64,000 bases of DNA, taken from positions 521,973-585,972 of the forward strand of contig NZ_FOFV01000003.1 in the NCBI RefSeq assembly GCF_900111005.1, in the 5' to 3' direction. Every line of letters begins with the position of its first letter. Position 1 is the first letter of the stretch. This DNA is from Lentzea albida (GTDB lineage: Bacteria > Actinomycetota > Actinomycetes > Mycobacteriales > Pseudonocardiaceae). The notes under the pieces are model-generated. The model did no database searches and was not told the DNA's origin. It saw only the letters and a list, made by a program, of their open reading frames with translations. The position numbers and the translations under genes were made by a program. Positions 8,233 through 16,213 of this stretch are shown piece by piece.

Positions 8233-8999
8233 TGCGCCTGCCCGCTCCCCGCGGCCACATGAGCTCCGCCCTGGTCACGGCGCTGCGCCAACCGCCACTG
8301 CCCCGGCCCGCACTGCTCGCCAGCGGCGGCACCAGGGAGGCCTGGCTCGACGACGACCTCCAGCTGTCGCTGTGGATCTGCTACGAACTGCGGACGCACG
8401 GGTTCGACGACGTCGCCGCCGGCTGGGAGGAGCACCCCGCGCTGGCCCAGTTCCACGCGGCCCTCGAAGCCCGCTGGGAGAAGGAGCTGCGGTCGCTGAC
8501 CGAGGTGACGTCGCCCGCGCCGTTGTCCGAGGAGGGCCTCGCGGAACTGCGCAGGCACCACGCGTTCTGGCAGCCGCGCCGCGAGATGCGGTCGGTGCTG
8601 CGCGACATCCACGGTGACGCGTACGGCACGCGGTCCGAACGCACCCATTCGGTGCTGTTCACCGTGACGCTGCGCGACCTGGACCCGAACGCCCTGGTCG
8701 ACGACATGCCCGCGCCCACCCTCGCCCTGGTGAACGCGCTGTCGCTGTTCGGCCTGCACCAGCGGCTGGTCGGCGCGCTCGTCGGCTTCCTGTCGGCGGT
8801 CGACACCATCGGCGGTGACCCGTTCGCACAGCTGCTGCCCGTCCAGTGCCCGCCGGAGGACGTCCGCCTCGGCTTCACCGCGTGCCACGAGCTGCACGCC
8901 CGCCTGACCCAGCACGTGCACGCGTCGCGGCAGGCCGGTCGCAGCTCGCTGAGGGGCCGTTGGTCGCTCACCCAGGGGCGGGTTAACGTTGGGTGCTGA
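8232..8999 (+). CDS. degenerate heme-oxygenase-like (iron-containing redox enzyme family) protein
   Basis: 255 aa. The segments LDDDLQLSLWICYELRTHGFDD, MSLFGLHxRLxGALVG-like NALSLFGLHQRLVGALVGFL and the end ASRQAGRSSLRG mark it as a member of the helical heme-oxygenase-like diiron oxidase family (PF14518 type). Compared with remembered members, the metal-ligand segment EIQxDEYG reads RDIHGDAYG, losing two glutamates. The segment that normally holds the ExDxxH ligands between the VG-x-L helix and the C-terminal helix is also absent (roughly 50 residues short). It may therefore have lost iron chemistry. It is translationally coupled to the ligase gene upstream. Confidence 0.6.
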   Translation: MRLPAPRGHMSSALVTALRQPPLPRPALLASGGTREAWLDDDLQLSLWICYELRTHGFDDVAAGWEEHPALAQFHAALEARWEKELRSLTEVTSPAPLSEEGLAELRRHHAFWQPRREMRSVLRDIHGDAYGTRSERTHSVLFTVTLRDLDPNALVDDMPAPTLALVNALSLFGLHQRLVGALVGFLSAVDTIGGDPFAQLLPVQCPPEDVRLGFTACHELHARLTQHVHASRQAGRSSLRGRWSLTQGRVNVGC

Positions 9000-9018
9000 T
9001 GCTTTGAAGGGAGACAGC

Positions 9019-9387
9019 GTGCCCGACCCCACCGCTCTGGCCTCCGTGGCCGTAGACCGGATCGCGTCCGACGTCGTCGTGCTGCACGTGTCCGGCGAAC
9101 TCGACACGACCTCCAGCGGTGAGCTCACCGGCCCGTTGGAGACGCACGTCGTGCAAGGCCTGCGGGCCGTGCTGGTGGATCTCGGAGGCGTCCGCTTCCT
9201 GGGCTCGGCGGGCCTCGAGGCCCTGGTGCTGGGCCAGCAGCGCGCCTCCAGGGCCGGCGTGGAGTTCGTGGTGGTGGCGTCCGGCCGCGCGGCCCTGCGC
9301 CCGATCGAGGCGACCGGGCTCGACACCGTGTTCACGATCCTGGGCTCGCTGGAGGAGGCCGTCGCGCGCTACTCCGGGGCGAAGTAG
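9019..9387 (+). CDS. STAS-domain anti-sigma factor antagonist
   Basis: 122 aa single-domain protein of the SpoIIAA/RsbV family, which in its unphosphorylated form captures an anti-sigma kinase and frees a SigB/SigF-type sigma factor. The phosphorylatable serine is in the loop FLGSAGLEAL after the strand VLVDLGGVR. I chose the GTG at 9019, which follows GAAGGGAG by 6 bases, over an upstream ATG. No kinase partner is adjacent. The SigF-like factor at 5021-5740 is a possible target. The gene overlaps the convergent SDR-like gene by 19 bases. Confidence 0.85.
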   Translation: MPDPTALASVAVDRIASDVVVLHVSGELDTTSSGELTGPLETHVVQGLRAVLVDLGGVRFLGSAGLEALVLGQQRASRAGVEFVVVASGRAALRPIEATGLDTVFTILGSLEEAVARYSGAK

Positions 9388-9776
9388 CCGCCGGTCGGCC
9401 CGTCCGGCCCGATCCCGGCCAGCCTCGTGATCGTCGCGGCGTCCTGCTCGGCGGCGTTGATCCGCACGTGCGGGAACGCCCTCGCGTACTGCGCCGTGAC
9501 GACGGTGGCGGCCGCCTTGGTGAGGAGGTCCGCGTCGCTGACGTTCACCACGACCGGGGCCGCGGACCGCTCGAGGGCCGGCAGGTAGCGCTGCAGGACC
9601 TCGGCCAGGCCCGCGACCTTGGCCTCGAACGTCTCCGGCGCGAGGGCCGCGGTGGTGACCAGCACGTCCACCTGCTCCGGTGCGGTGTCGTGCGGGAGCA
9701 CGGTGTGGCCCGCCCGCTCGAGCAGGCGGGTGACCTCGGCGCCTTCGTCGTTCCCGGCGATCAGCACAGCAGCCAT
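9369..9776 (-). CDS. miniature SDR-like (Rossmann) protein
   Basis: 135 aa. The N-terminal strand-helix AAVLIAGNDEGAEVTRLLE, a central VLVTTAALAPETFEAKVAGL and the end ITRLAGIGPDGPTGGYF align with short-chain dehydrogenase/reductase proteins, whose C-termini commonly read IVRLA-IGPDGPTGGFF. It is only about half the usual 230-250 aa. The TGxxxGxG cofactor loop and the YxxxK catalytic pair are missing, so it is probably not an active reductase. The frame has no interrupted homology nearby, so it seems to be a reduced protein, not a recent truncation. It is last in a short operon with the deaminase gene, 10 bases apart. Confidence 0.6.
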   Translation of the reverse strand: MAAVLIAGNDEGAEVTRLLERAGHTVLPHDTAPEQVDVLVTTAALAPETFEAKVAGLAEVLQRYLPALERSAAPVVVNVSDADLLTKAAATVVTAQYARAFPHVRINAAEQDAATITRLAGIGPDGPTGGYFAPE

Positions 9777-9786
9777 GCGCTCGACG

Positions 9787-10233
9787 CTAGTCCTGGCCGA
9801 TGTCCTCGTACCAGAGTTCCGGGCTGGCCGCGATGAACGTCGTCATCATCTCGACCAGCGCCGGGTCCTCGACCACGGTGACGCCGACGCCGTTCTCCGC
9901 CAGCCAGTCGTGGCCGCCGTGGAACGTGGTGGCCTCCCCGATCAGCACGTTCGAGATGCCGAACTGGCGGACCAGGCCGCTGCAGTACCAGCACGGCGAC
10001 AACGTCGTGACCATGGTGGTGCCGCGGTAGCTCCGTTGCCGCCCGGCGTTGCGGAAGGCCGAGATCTCCGCGTGCATCGAGGCGTCGTCGTCCTGCACCC
10101 GGCGGTTGTGGCCCCGGCCCAGCAGACGGCCGTCACCGTCGAAGAGCGCCGCGCCGATCGGGATCCCGCCCTCGGCGAGTCCCGTCCGCGCCTCCTCGAC
10201 GGCGACGGCCAGCATGTCGTCAGCGGAAGTCAT
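9787..10233 (-). CDS. zinc-dependent nucleoside/cytosine deaminase
   Basis: 148 aa member of the cytidine deaminase-like fold, closest in feel to yeast-type cytosine deaminases and guanine/nucleoside deaminases. The zinc site is visible: His54 and catalytic Glu56 in SMHAEISAF, and Cys81/Cys84 in SPCWYCSGL. It would hydrolytically remove an amino group from a pyrimidine or related base in the cytoplasm. The ATG start has no strong ribosome site and lies 10 bases after the stop of a 46-codon gene, so translation may be coupled. Confidence 0.85.
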   Translation of the reverse strand: MTSADDMLAVAVEEARTGLAEGGIPIGAALFDGDGRLLGRGHNRRVQDDDASMHAEISAFRNAGRQRSYRGTTMVTTLSPCWYCSGLVRQFGISNVLIGEATTFHGGHDWLAENGVGVTVVEDPALVEMMTTFIAASPELWYEDIGQD

Positions 10234-10243
10234 GCCGTTGACG

Positions 10244-10384
10244 CTACTTCGTCTTGAACGACTTCACCGTCATCGACGTGCCGGACTGCCGCAGCACCTT
10301 GAGGCCGACACCGACGGCGGGCAGCTGCACGCCCGCGTTCGGCAGCTCGGCGAACCAGCACTGCATGGTGTCGTCGCTTCGCAC
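10244..10384 (-). CDS. 46-aa peptide of unknown function leading the deaminase operon
   Basis: A strong AGGAGGG site lies 8 bases before a GTG (10382-10384) opening a 46-codon frame. The product begins MRSDDTMQCWFAELPNAGVQ, has a hydrophobic middle (LPAVGVGLKVL) and a Ser/Thr/Lys-rich end (SGTSMTVKSFKTK), with a single Cys. I do not recognise it. It could be a regulatory peptide or a small structural protein. A modified-peptide precursor is possible but no modifying enzyme is adjacent. It is the first gene of the operon with the deaminase (10-base gap) and the mini-SDR. Confidence 0.55.
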   Translation of the reverse strand: MRSDDTMQCWFAELPNAGVQLPAVGVGLKVLRQSGTSMTVKSFKTK

Positions 10385-10593
10385 TTGTCTTTCCCTCCTG
10401 GGGATTCGCTCGGCTCGGCACGTCCGATGGTCGGGAGAAAAGGACAAGCCGGGTTCGCATGAGTGCTTTCGCAGGTGGTGCGAGGCGTCTGCGGCCCCTA
10501 CCGCGGATCCGCTCCGGTTGAAGACCCGCGACTGCCTGAAGCGGCCGAGAGGCCCAGGGGAGGCAGTCGGCGTCGATCAGCTGGAGGAAGCCG

Positions 10594-11109
10594 GTGCACT
10601 CCGCGGACTTCGATGACGTTTTCGTGAAGTTGTTGCCACGCCTGCAAAGGCGGGTGGTCCAGCTCGTCGGGGACACCCACCTGGGCGACGACCTGGTGCA
10701 GGAGGTCTATGTCCGGTTGAAGAGCTCTCCGCGACGGCAACGAGGTCTGCTCGACCACCCGAACCCCTACGCCTACGCGCTCACCACGGCCGTGAACCTG
10801 GCTCGCGGCAGGTGGCGGGCCGAACGGCGCTGCGTGGTGCGGGCGGAGGTGGACACCGGCGTGTGCGACGGTTCCCCCGAGGACCGCGAGTTCGTCGCCG
10901 GGCTGTTGCGCCGGTTGACCGGCAAGGAGGCGTCCGCGGTGCTGCTGGTCGACATCGCCGGCCGCACGCTGGAGGAGGCGTCGCGGTTGCTGGGCGTGCA
11001 CAAGGGGACCGTGCAACGCAACCGCGTGCGGGCGCTGGCCGAACTGCGCGCCGTCCTCCTCGATGCCGGCTCATGTGTTGACCGGCCACCCGGCGCGTCG
11101 GAACAGTAG
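10594..11109 (+). CDS. ECF-type RNA polymerase sigma factor
   Basis: 171 aa with sigma region 2 (LPRLQRRVVQLVGDTHLGDD, then LVQEVYVRL) and a region 4 helix-turn-helix (RTLEEASRLLGVHKGTVQRN). The GTG start follows TGGAGGAAG at suitable spacing. It lacks an adjacent anti-sigma factor. The next gene, 35 bases downstream, encodes an Nramp transporter, so metal-linked control is possible but unproven. Region 2.4 is less typical than in well-studied ECF groups. Confidence 0.75.
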   Translation: MHSADFDDVFVKLLPRLQRRVVQLVGDTHLGDDLVQEVYVRLKSSPRRQRGLLDHPNPYAYALTTAVNLARGRWRAERRCVVRAEVDTGVCDGSPEDREFVAGLLRRLTGKEASAVLLVDIAGRTLEEASRLLGVHKGTVQRNRVRALAELRAVLLDAGSCVDRPPGASEQ

Positions 11110-11144
11110 GAGGTTCCCGTCCCCGACGCGTCGGGAGGTCGACA

Positions 11145-12627
11145 GTGTCGTCGGTGCAGATCGGAGTGAGCAGGCCGCCGTTGGATGTCGCGGACCTGCC
11201 GGAACCGGAGAAGGTGTTCAAGGTCCGCAAGCTAGGGCCTGTCCAGGTGGTCCAGTTCGTGATCGGCCCGAGCCTCATCGCGCTCGGCATCTCGATCGGC
11301 AGCGGCGAGTGGTTGCTCGGCCCGCAGGCGGTCGGCAGGTTCGGTTTCGTCGGCATCGGCTGGGTCATCACGGTGTCGGCGTTGCTGCAGACGTTCTACA
11401 ACGTGGAGATCGCCCGTTACGTCGTGGCGACGGGCGAGACCCCGGTCGTCGGCTGGGGCCGCGTGCCGCCGGGCTGGAAGTTCTGGGTCCCGGTGTCCCT
11501 CGCGGTGTTCTACTTCGCGTTCATCTTCGGCGGCTGGGCGGCGGGCGCCGGGCAGGGCCTCTTCGCCCTGATCGCGGGCCGCGGCTACCGTCCGGACGAG
11601 ATCGAGTACGTGCGACTGCTCGCGATCGGCCTGCTCGTGGTCGTCTTCCTGATCACCGCGGGCGCCCGCAAGGTCTCCCGCGCGCTGGAGTTGGCGAACT
11701 GGGTGCTCGTCGGCACGTTGCTGCTGGTGCTGATCGTGGTGACGGTCGCCGTCGTGCCGTTCTCCGTGTGGTCGGAGGGAGTCCGCGGCCTCGTCACCCC
11801 GGCCGCGCCTCCCGAGGGCATCACGGCCACCCAGCTCGGCGGCCTGGCGGGCTTCACCGCGCTCGCGTCCGGCCTGAACTGGTACGCCATGAGCCACTAC
11901 CGCGACAAGGGCTACGGCATGGGCCACCACGTCGGGTTCATCGCGGGCCTGCGCGGCGGCAAGCAGGAGCTGCGCCCGGTGGGCGTGACCTTTGTGGACA
12001 CCCCGGCCAACGCCTCGCTGTGGCGCCGCTGGTACCGGCTGCTGCTGATCGACCAGTGGGCGGTGTTCTTCGTCGGCGCGATGCTCGGCATGCTGCTCCC
12101 GACCGTGCTGATGGCGCACATCGTCGCGGTCTCCGGCCAGCAGCCGACGGCGGCGAACGTGCCGACGTTCTCCGCCGAACAGCTCGGCCTGCTCTACGGC
12201 CAGGGCATGTTCTACCTGATGCTCGTGGTCGGCGTGCTCGTCCTGTTCTCCACGCAGCTGGGCATCTTCGAGGCCCTGGTGCGCAACTTCACCGACGCGA
12301 TGCACGCCGTCTCACCCCGGCTGCGCCGCCGCATCGAGGACGACCCGCGCCGCTTCTACTACCCGTTCATGCTGCTGGTGCTGGCGATCATCGCCGGCGC
12401 GCTGCACCTCGCGCTGCCCGTGGAACTGGTGCAGATCTCGGCGAACATGTCGAACCTGGGCGCGCTGATGTTCCCGTTCGCGTTGATGTACCTGAACTCG
12501 CGGCTGCTGCGGCCCGCCCCGGTGGTGGCACCACGTGGTCCTCGTGCTCAACGTGGTGTTCTTCGGGTTCTTCTTCGTGAACTTCGTCTACGAGTTCTTC
12601 ACGGGAGGCCCGCTGGTGCGCTTCTGA
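11145..12627 (+). CDS. Nramp-family divalent metal transporter with a frameshift near the 3' end
   Basis: Polytopic membrane protein with about 11 helices. The N-terminal GPSLIALGISIGSGEWLLGP corresponds to the DPGN-type first helix of the Nramp superfamily, in the divergent form common in large actinobacterial members. The main frame runs through YLNSRLLRPAP and then loses similarity. A +1 shifted frame continues with hydrophobic HHVVLVLNVVFFGFFF and ends LVRF at 12625-12627. Removing one C from the CCCC run at 12517-12520 restores a continuous product of about 493 aa. The frameshift is either a sequencing indel in a homopolymer or a real lesion removing the last helix. The adjacent upstream ECF sigma gene may control it. 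Confidence 0.8.
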
Positions 12628-12631
12628 CCGG

Positions 12632-13150
12632 TCACTTCACGAAGTGCTCGATGTCGCCCAGCGCGTCCTCGGCCCGGCCACCGAGCTGCGGGTCGCCGAG
12701 AAGCGCCCGCAGCCTCGGCACCACCTCGGGCAGCACCACGCGGTCGATCCTGCCGACGTGGCCCAGGCACGTGACGGCGAGCTGGGCGAGGTCGCGGTCG
12801 GTGCCGTCGACGACGCCGAGCAGGATGCGTTGCAACTCCTCGCGTTCCGGGTCGTGCCGCACCAGGGCGAGCACGGCCCGGAACGCGGGCATGCCGCCCG
12901 CGCGGAGCTCACCGTGCCAGCGCACCACGCACTCGTCGAGCACGACCTCGGCCGACCGTTCCAGCACATCGTCGAGGTCGCCCTTCGCGGTGGCCCAGCC
13001 ACCGCCCTCCACGCGCATGACCAGTTCGTCGCCGACCACACCGACGAGCGGGTCACCGTCCCACTCGAACACCACCCCGCCGAGCGCCTCGGTCTCCGTG
13101 ATGCCGCGCCACCCGTCGAGCGCCTCCCGGACCTCGTCCATCAGGCTCAC
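12632..13150 (-). CDS. hypothetical HEAT-like protein
   Basis: About 172 aa. The C-terminal half (residues about 85-170) consists of helical pairs with the pattern of HEAT repeats, for example LAQLAVTCLGHVGRIDRVVL and PEVVPRLRALLGD. The N-terminal half looks like an alpha/beta domain (GGVVFEWDGDPLVGVVGDEL). The GTG at 13148-13150 overlaps the stop of the TfoX-like gene (GTGA); an ATG three codons on is the alternative. Its role is unknown; co-translation with the TfoX-like protein suggests a shared function. The frame can be read further upstream, but that part is a shadow of the TfoX gene. Confidence 0.72.
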   Translation of the reverse strand: MSLMDEVREALDGWRGITETEALGGVVFEWDGDPLVGVVGDELVMRVEGGGWATAKGDLDDVLERSAEVVLDECVVRWHGELRAGGMPAFRAVLALVRHDPEREELQRILLGVVDGTDRDLAQLAVTCLGHVGRIDRVVLPEVVPRLRALLGDPQLGGRAEDALGDIEHFVK

Positions 13151-13476
13151 TTCGGCGGCAGCGCTTCCACGAACTCGCGGCACCGCGCGATCCACTCCTG
13201 CAGCGCCTCGTCCTCCGCCACCGCCTCCCCGTCGACGACCACCCAGCCGTTCATCGGCCGTCCGGTGAAGTCGAAGACGCGGGCGCCCGGCTGCGCCAGC
13301 GCGTCGGCCTGCGCCTCCGGGCCGACACGCGCGATCAGGTCCGAGCCCAGTGCTCCGACCAGCATGTTTCCCCGCCACAGGAACACGAGGCTGCCGAACA
13401 TCTTCCTCGTGCTCAGGTCCGGGAGGTCGCCCAGCGACTCGCCCAGGCGCTGCGCCAGGCCCTCGTCGTACGCCAT
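13147..13476 (-). CDS. TfoX/Sxy N-terminal domain protein
   Basis: 109 aa single-domain protein with the TfoX N-domain pattern RKMFGSLVFLWRGNMLVGAL and GWVVVDGEAVAEDEAL. In gamma-proteobacteria Sxy/TfoX promotes competence gene expression, but short stand-alone actinobacterial members are of unknown function and should not be assumed to act in competence. It is the first gene of a two-gene operon, overlapping the HEAT-like gene by 4 bases. Confidence 0.82.
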   Translation of the reverse strand: MAYDEGLAQRLGESLGDLPDLSTRKMFGSLVFLWRGNMLVGALGSDLIARVGPEAQADALAQPGARVFDFTGRPMNGWVVVDGEAVAEDEALQEWIARCREFVEALPPK

Positions 13477-13561
13477 GCGCTGAATACTGTCTCAGCGAGT
13501 TGTCAGGCGCCTCTCAGTTTCGTGTGGCTTGATGGACATACAGGACATTAGGAGGCCCGAG

Positions 13562-13834
13562 TTGTTCGGCTTGATCGGCTGGATCGTCGGCTGGGTGTTG
13601 ACGCTGTTCATCCTCGTGATGATCGGCCGGATGATCGTGGACTGGGCGGTCACGCTGCAGGCGCGCGGCGACTGGGTGTGGAAGGTGCGGCGCGTGACGC
13701 ACGCCGTCACCGAGCCCGTGCTGTCGCCGGTGCGCCGCGTGTTGCCGCCCCTGCGGTTCGGCGGGTTCGGGCTGGACCTGGCGTTCACTGTGGTGTTCAT
13801 CGCGGCGCTGATCCTCAGGTCGATCGTGTGGTGA
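13562..13834 (+). CDS. YggT family membrane protein
   Basis: About 90 aa with two hydrophobic segments (residues 2-24 and 70-88) and the connecting TEPVLSPVRRVLPP motif, which is diagnostic of the YggT/Ycf19 family. In actinobacteria YggT genes usually lie near cell division genes (sepF), but this copy is elsewhere. The TTG at 13562 is preferred because AGGAGG lies 6 bases upstream; an ATG 11 codons earlier lacks a ribosome site. The end overlaps the convergent flavoprotein gene by 20 bases. Confidence 0.82.
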   Translation: MFGLIGWIVGWVLTLFILVMIGRMIVDWAVTLQARGDWVWKVRRVTHAVTEPVLSPVRRVLPPLRFGGFGLDLAFTVVFIAALILRSIVW

Positions 13835-15347
13835 GGACTCCGGGGTTGAGCAGGCCCTGAGGATCCAGCGCGGCCTTGGCACCGGACAGGGCCGCGCCGA
13901 AGACGTCCGGCCGTTGGCGTGCGTACCACGGCATGTGGTCGCGGCCGACGGCGTGGTGGTGCGTGATCGTGCCGCCGGACGTGACGAGCGCTTCCGACAC
14001 GGCGGCCTTGATCTCGTCCCACTGCGCGGTGAGGCCGCCCCAGCGGCCGGGCGCGTAGATGCCGTAGTACGGCGCGGGGCCGTCCGGGTAGACGTGGGTG
14101 AAGCGGCACGTGACGATGCCGATGCCGCACACCTGCCTCAGCGCCTCGGTCGCCGCCGCCGTGACGTTCGCGTGCAGTTCGGCGAAGCGGTCCCAGGTGC
14201 AGGCCGTCTCGAACGTCTCGGTGATCATCGCGTGCTGCGCCATCGCGTCGCGCTGGTAGGGCATGCGCAGGAACGACTTCCGCCACTGCCGCGCCGCGCC
14301 CTCGACCACCTCGCCGTCACCGCAGAGCTCCAGCGCACGGGCGAGCAGCGCGTCCACGGGGTGGTCGGCGGACTCGAAGGCCAGCACCAGCACGGAACTC
14401 GGCGACCCGGCGTTGAGGAACGCCTCCGCCGGGTTGAGCAGCCGGCAGTTCGCGGGGTGCAGCCCGGACTGCGCGATCAGCCGCGTCGCCTCGACGGCAC
14501 GTTCCCACGACGCGAACCGCACCGACGCGCCCGCCCGGTGCCTCGGCGGTTCCTGCAGCCGCATCCACGCCTCGGTGATCACGCCCAGCGCGCCCTCGGA
14601 CCCCAGGAACAGCCGGTCCGGCGACGGCCCGGCGCCCGACCCCGGCAGCCTGCGCGACTCGCTGATGCCTTGGGGCGTCACGACCCTGAGCGACTCGGTC
14701 AGGTCGTCGACGTGCGTGTAGAGCGTGGCGTAGTGGCCGCCGGCCCGCGTCGCGAGCCACCCGCCGAGCGTGGAGAACTCGAACGACTGCGGGAAGTGCC
14801 GCAACGTCAGCCCGTGCGGCTTCAACTGCTGTTCGAGCGACGGCCCGAGCACCCCGGCCTGGATGCGCGCGGCCCTGCTCGTCGGATCGACCTCCAGCAC
14901 CTGGTCGAGGTGCTGCAGGTCCAGCGTCACCACCCGGCCGAGGTCGCGCGGCTCGACCCCGCCCACGACGGAAGTACCGCCACCGAAGGGGATCACCGAC
15001 ACGTCGTTGCTCGCACACCAGTCCAGCACGTCCACGACGTCCTGCTCGGTGCGCGGCCGGGCGACCGCGTCCGGCACCTGCCCGACCTCGCCGGCGAGGT
15101 TGCGCGTGACGTCGCGGTAGGCCTTTCCGCGGGCGTGCGCGAGGCGGTCGACCGGGTCGGTCGAGAACAGCGCACGCGGTTCGATCCTCGACGCGGGCAC
15201 GTCGAGGGTGGCGGGATCGGGTGCCTCGTGGAACGTCAGGTCGGCGTCCGGCAGCACCGCCCGGACCCGGTCGACCAGCGCACGGCGTTCCTCCGGGGTG
15301 ACGGCGTCTTCCACGGTGCCCCAGCCCCACCACGACCTCGTTGTCAT
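13815..15347 (-). CDS. FAD-binding oxidase, alkyl-DHAP synthase-like (AGPS family)
   Basis: 510 aa member of the VAO/PCMH flavoprotein family. The FAD-binding PP-loop is VIPFGGGTSVVGGVE. The C-terminal part has the triple histidine TITHHHAVGRDH and a tyrosine pair (APYYGIYAPG), which in alkyldihydroxyacetonephosphate synthase take part in ether-bond formation. Actinobacterial homologues are abundant and usually annotated as FAD-binding oxidases, so the true substrate may be an acyl- or alkyl-glycerone phosphate or a hydroxy acid. The ATG at 15345-15347 begins MTTRSWWGWG, a typical N-terminus of this group; the longer open frame upstream is not supported. Confidence 0.85.
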   Translation of the reverse strand: MTTRSWWGWGTVEDAVTPEERRALVDRVRAVLPDADLTFHEAPDPATLDVPASRIEPRALFSTDPVDRLAHARGKAYRDVTRNLAGEVGQVPDAVARPRTEQDVVDVLDWCASNDVSVIPFGGGTSVVGGVEPRDLGRVVTLDLQHLDQVLEVDPTSRAARIQAGVLGPSLEQQLKPHGLTLRHFPQSFEFSTLGGWLATRAGGHYATLYTHVDDLTESLRVVTPQGISESRRLPGSGAGPSPDRLFLGSEGALGVITEAWMRLQEPPRHRAGASVRFASWERAVEATRLIAQSGLHPANCRLLNPAEAFLNAGSPSSVLVLAFESADHPVDALLARALELCGDGEVVEGAARQWRKSFLRMPYQRDAMAQHAMITETFETACTWDRFAELHANVTAAATEALRQVCGIGIVTCRFTHVYPDGPAPYYGIYAPGRWGGLTAQWDEIKAAVSEALVTSGGTITHHHAVGRDHMPWYARQRPDVFGAALSGAKAALDPQGLLNPGVLTTRST

Positions 15348-15417
15348 GGCGGGCAACCCTAAGCGAAACCCGACAGTTCTGGAATCCTTGCGACCGGAAA
15401 GCACTAGCGTCGCGTCC

Positions 15418-16212
15418 ATGAAGCCCGGGGGGATGGTGGCTTTGGCCGCGGCCGTGCTCGTCGCCGGGGCGGTGACGTACGTCGTGACGCGGCCGGAGGG
15501 CAACGGGAACACCGACGACAAGGCCAGAAAGGTCGCCGAAAGCATCGGCCACCCGCGCGGCACCGACGGCAACGCCTACGCCCGCGCCGCCCTGGAGGGC
15601 AACACCGATCCGAAGTACTTCGCGGTGCTGGAGATCACCGACAGCCCGACCGACGACCCGCAGGAGGTGCGTGCCAGCCTCCTGTTCCGCGTCCACGACC
15701 CCGGCACCTCCGAGTCCCAGCAGCCCTGGCGGCTCTGGGAGGAGGACCCGGTGACGGCCTGCTACCGCGCGGACTTCAACTACTACGGCGTCATCGGGGG
15801 CGGCCCGGACAGGGTCCGCTGCCCCGCCGCCGCCAGGCCGATCACCCCACCGCCCGCCCAGCGCACCGGCGTCCCCGAGAACTACCTCGCCGCCTTCGAG
15901 ACGGTCCTCGCCGCGCTGCCTCCCGCTCCCACGCCCGACGAGGTGCTCGCGGCGTTGCGCGCGAAGCTCCCGCCGATGCCGGTGGACGAGCGGACCAAGC
16001 TCCCCTGGGCCGAGCCCCGCCTCGACGCGTTCGTGAAGGACGGCAACGTGGGAGTCATCGCCGCGGGCGGTGGTTCGTGCCTCAACGGTGTGCGGCTCAC
16101 CGACGGGACCGTCGCCGCGTGGTACCCGCCGCGCGTGCAGACCCAGCCCGGCGAGTTCGGGTGCGCCGGGCAGAGCGCGCTGCAGCTCTACAAGACACCT
16201 CCGCCGAAGTGA
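15418..16212 (+). CDS. membrane-anchored or secreted hypothetical protein
   Basis: 264 aa with a positively charged start followed by one hydrophobic segment (GGMVALAAAVLVAGAVTYVV), either an uncleaved anchor or a signal peptide. The remainder is soluble and would lie outside the membrane. It contains four widely spaced Cys residues (in TACYRADF, VRCPAAA, GSCLNGV and FGCAGQS), compatible with two disulfide bonds. No family was recognised. It is transcribed away from the AGPS-like gene and ends two bases before the convergent CHAT gene. Confidence 0.65.
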   Translation: MKPGGMVALAAAVLVAGAVTYVVTRPEGNGNTDDKARKVAESIGHPRGTDGNAYARAALEGNTDPKYFAVLEITDSPTDDPQEVRASLLFRVHDPGTSESQQPWRLWEEDPVTACYRADFNYYGVIGGGPDRVRCPAAARPITPPPAQRTGVPENYLAAFETVLAALPPAPTPDEVLAALRAKLPPMPVDERTKLPWAEPRLDAFVKDGNVGVIAAGGGSCLNGVRLTDGTVAAWYPPRVQTQPGEFGCAGQSALQLYKTPPPK

Positions 16213-16213
16213 C

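Noticed and set aside
11063..12580. 505-codon alternative frame over the Nramp gene
   Set aside because: Most of it is low-complexity Arg/Gly/Pro; only the region after about 12529 continues the transporter, in the frame ending at 12627.
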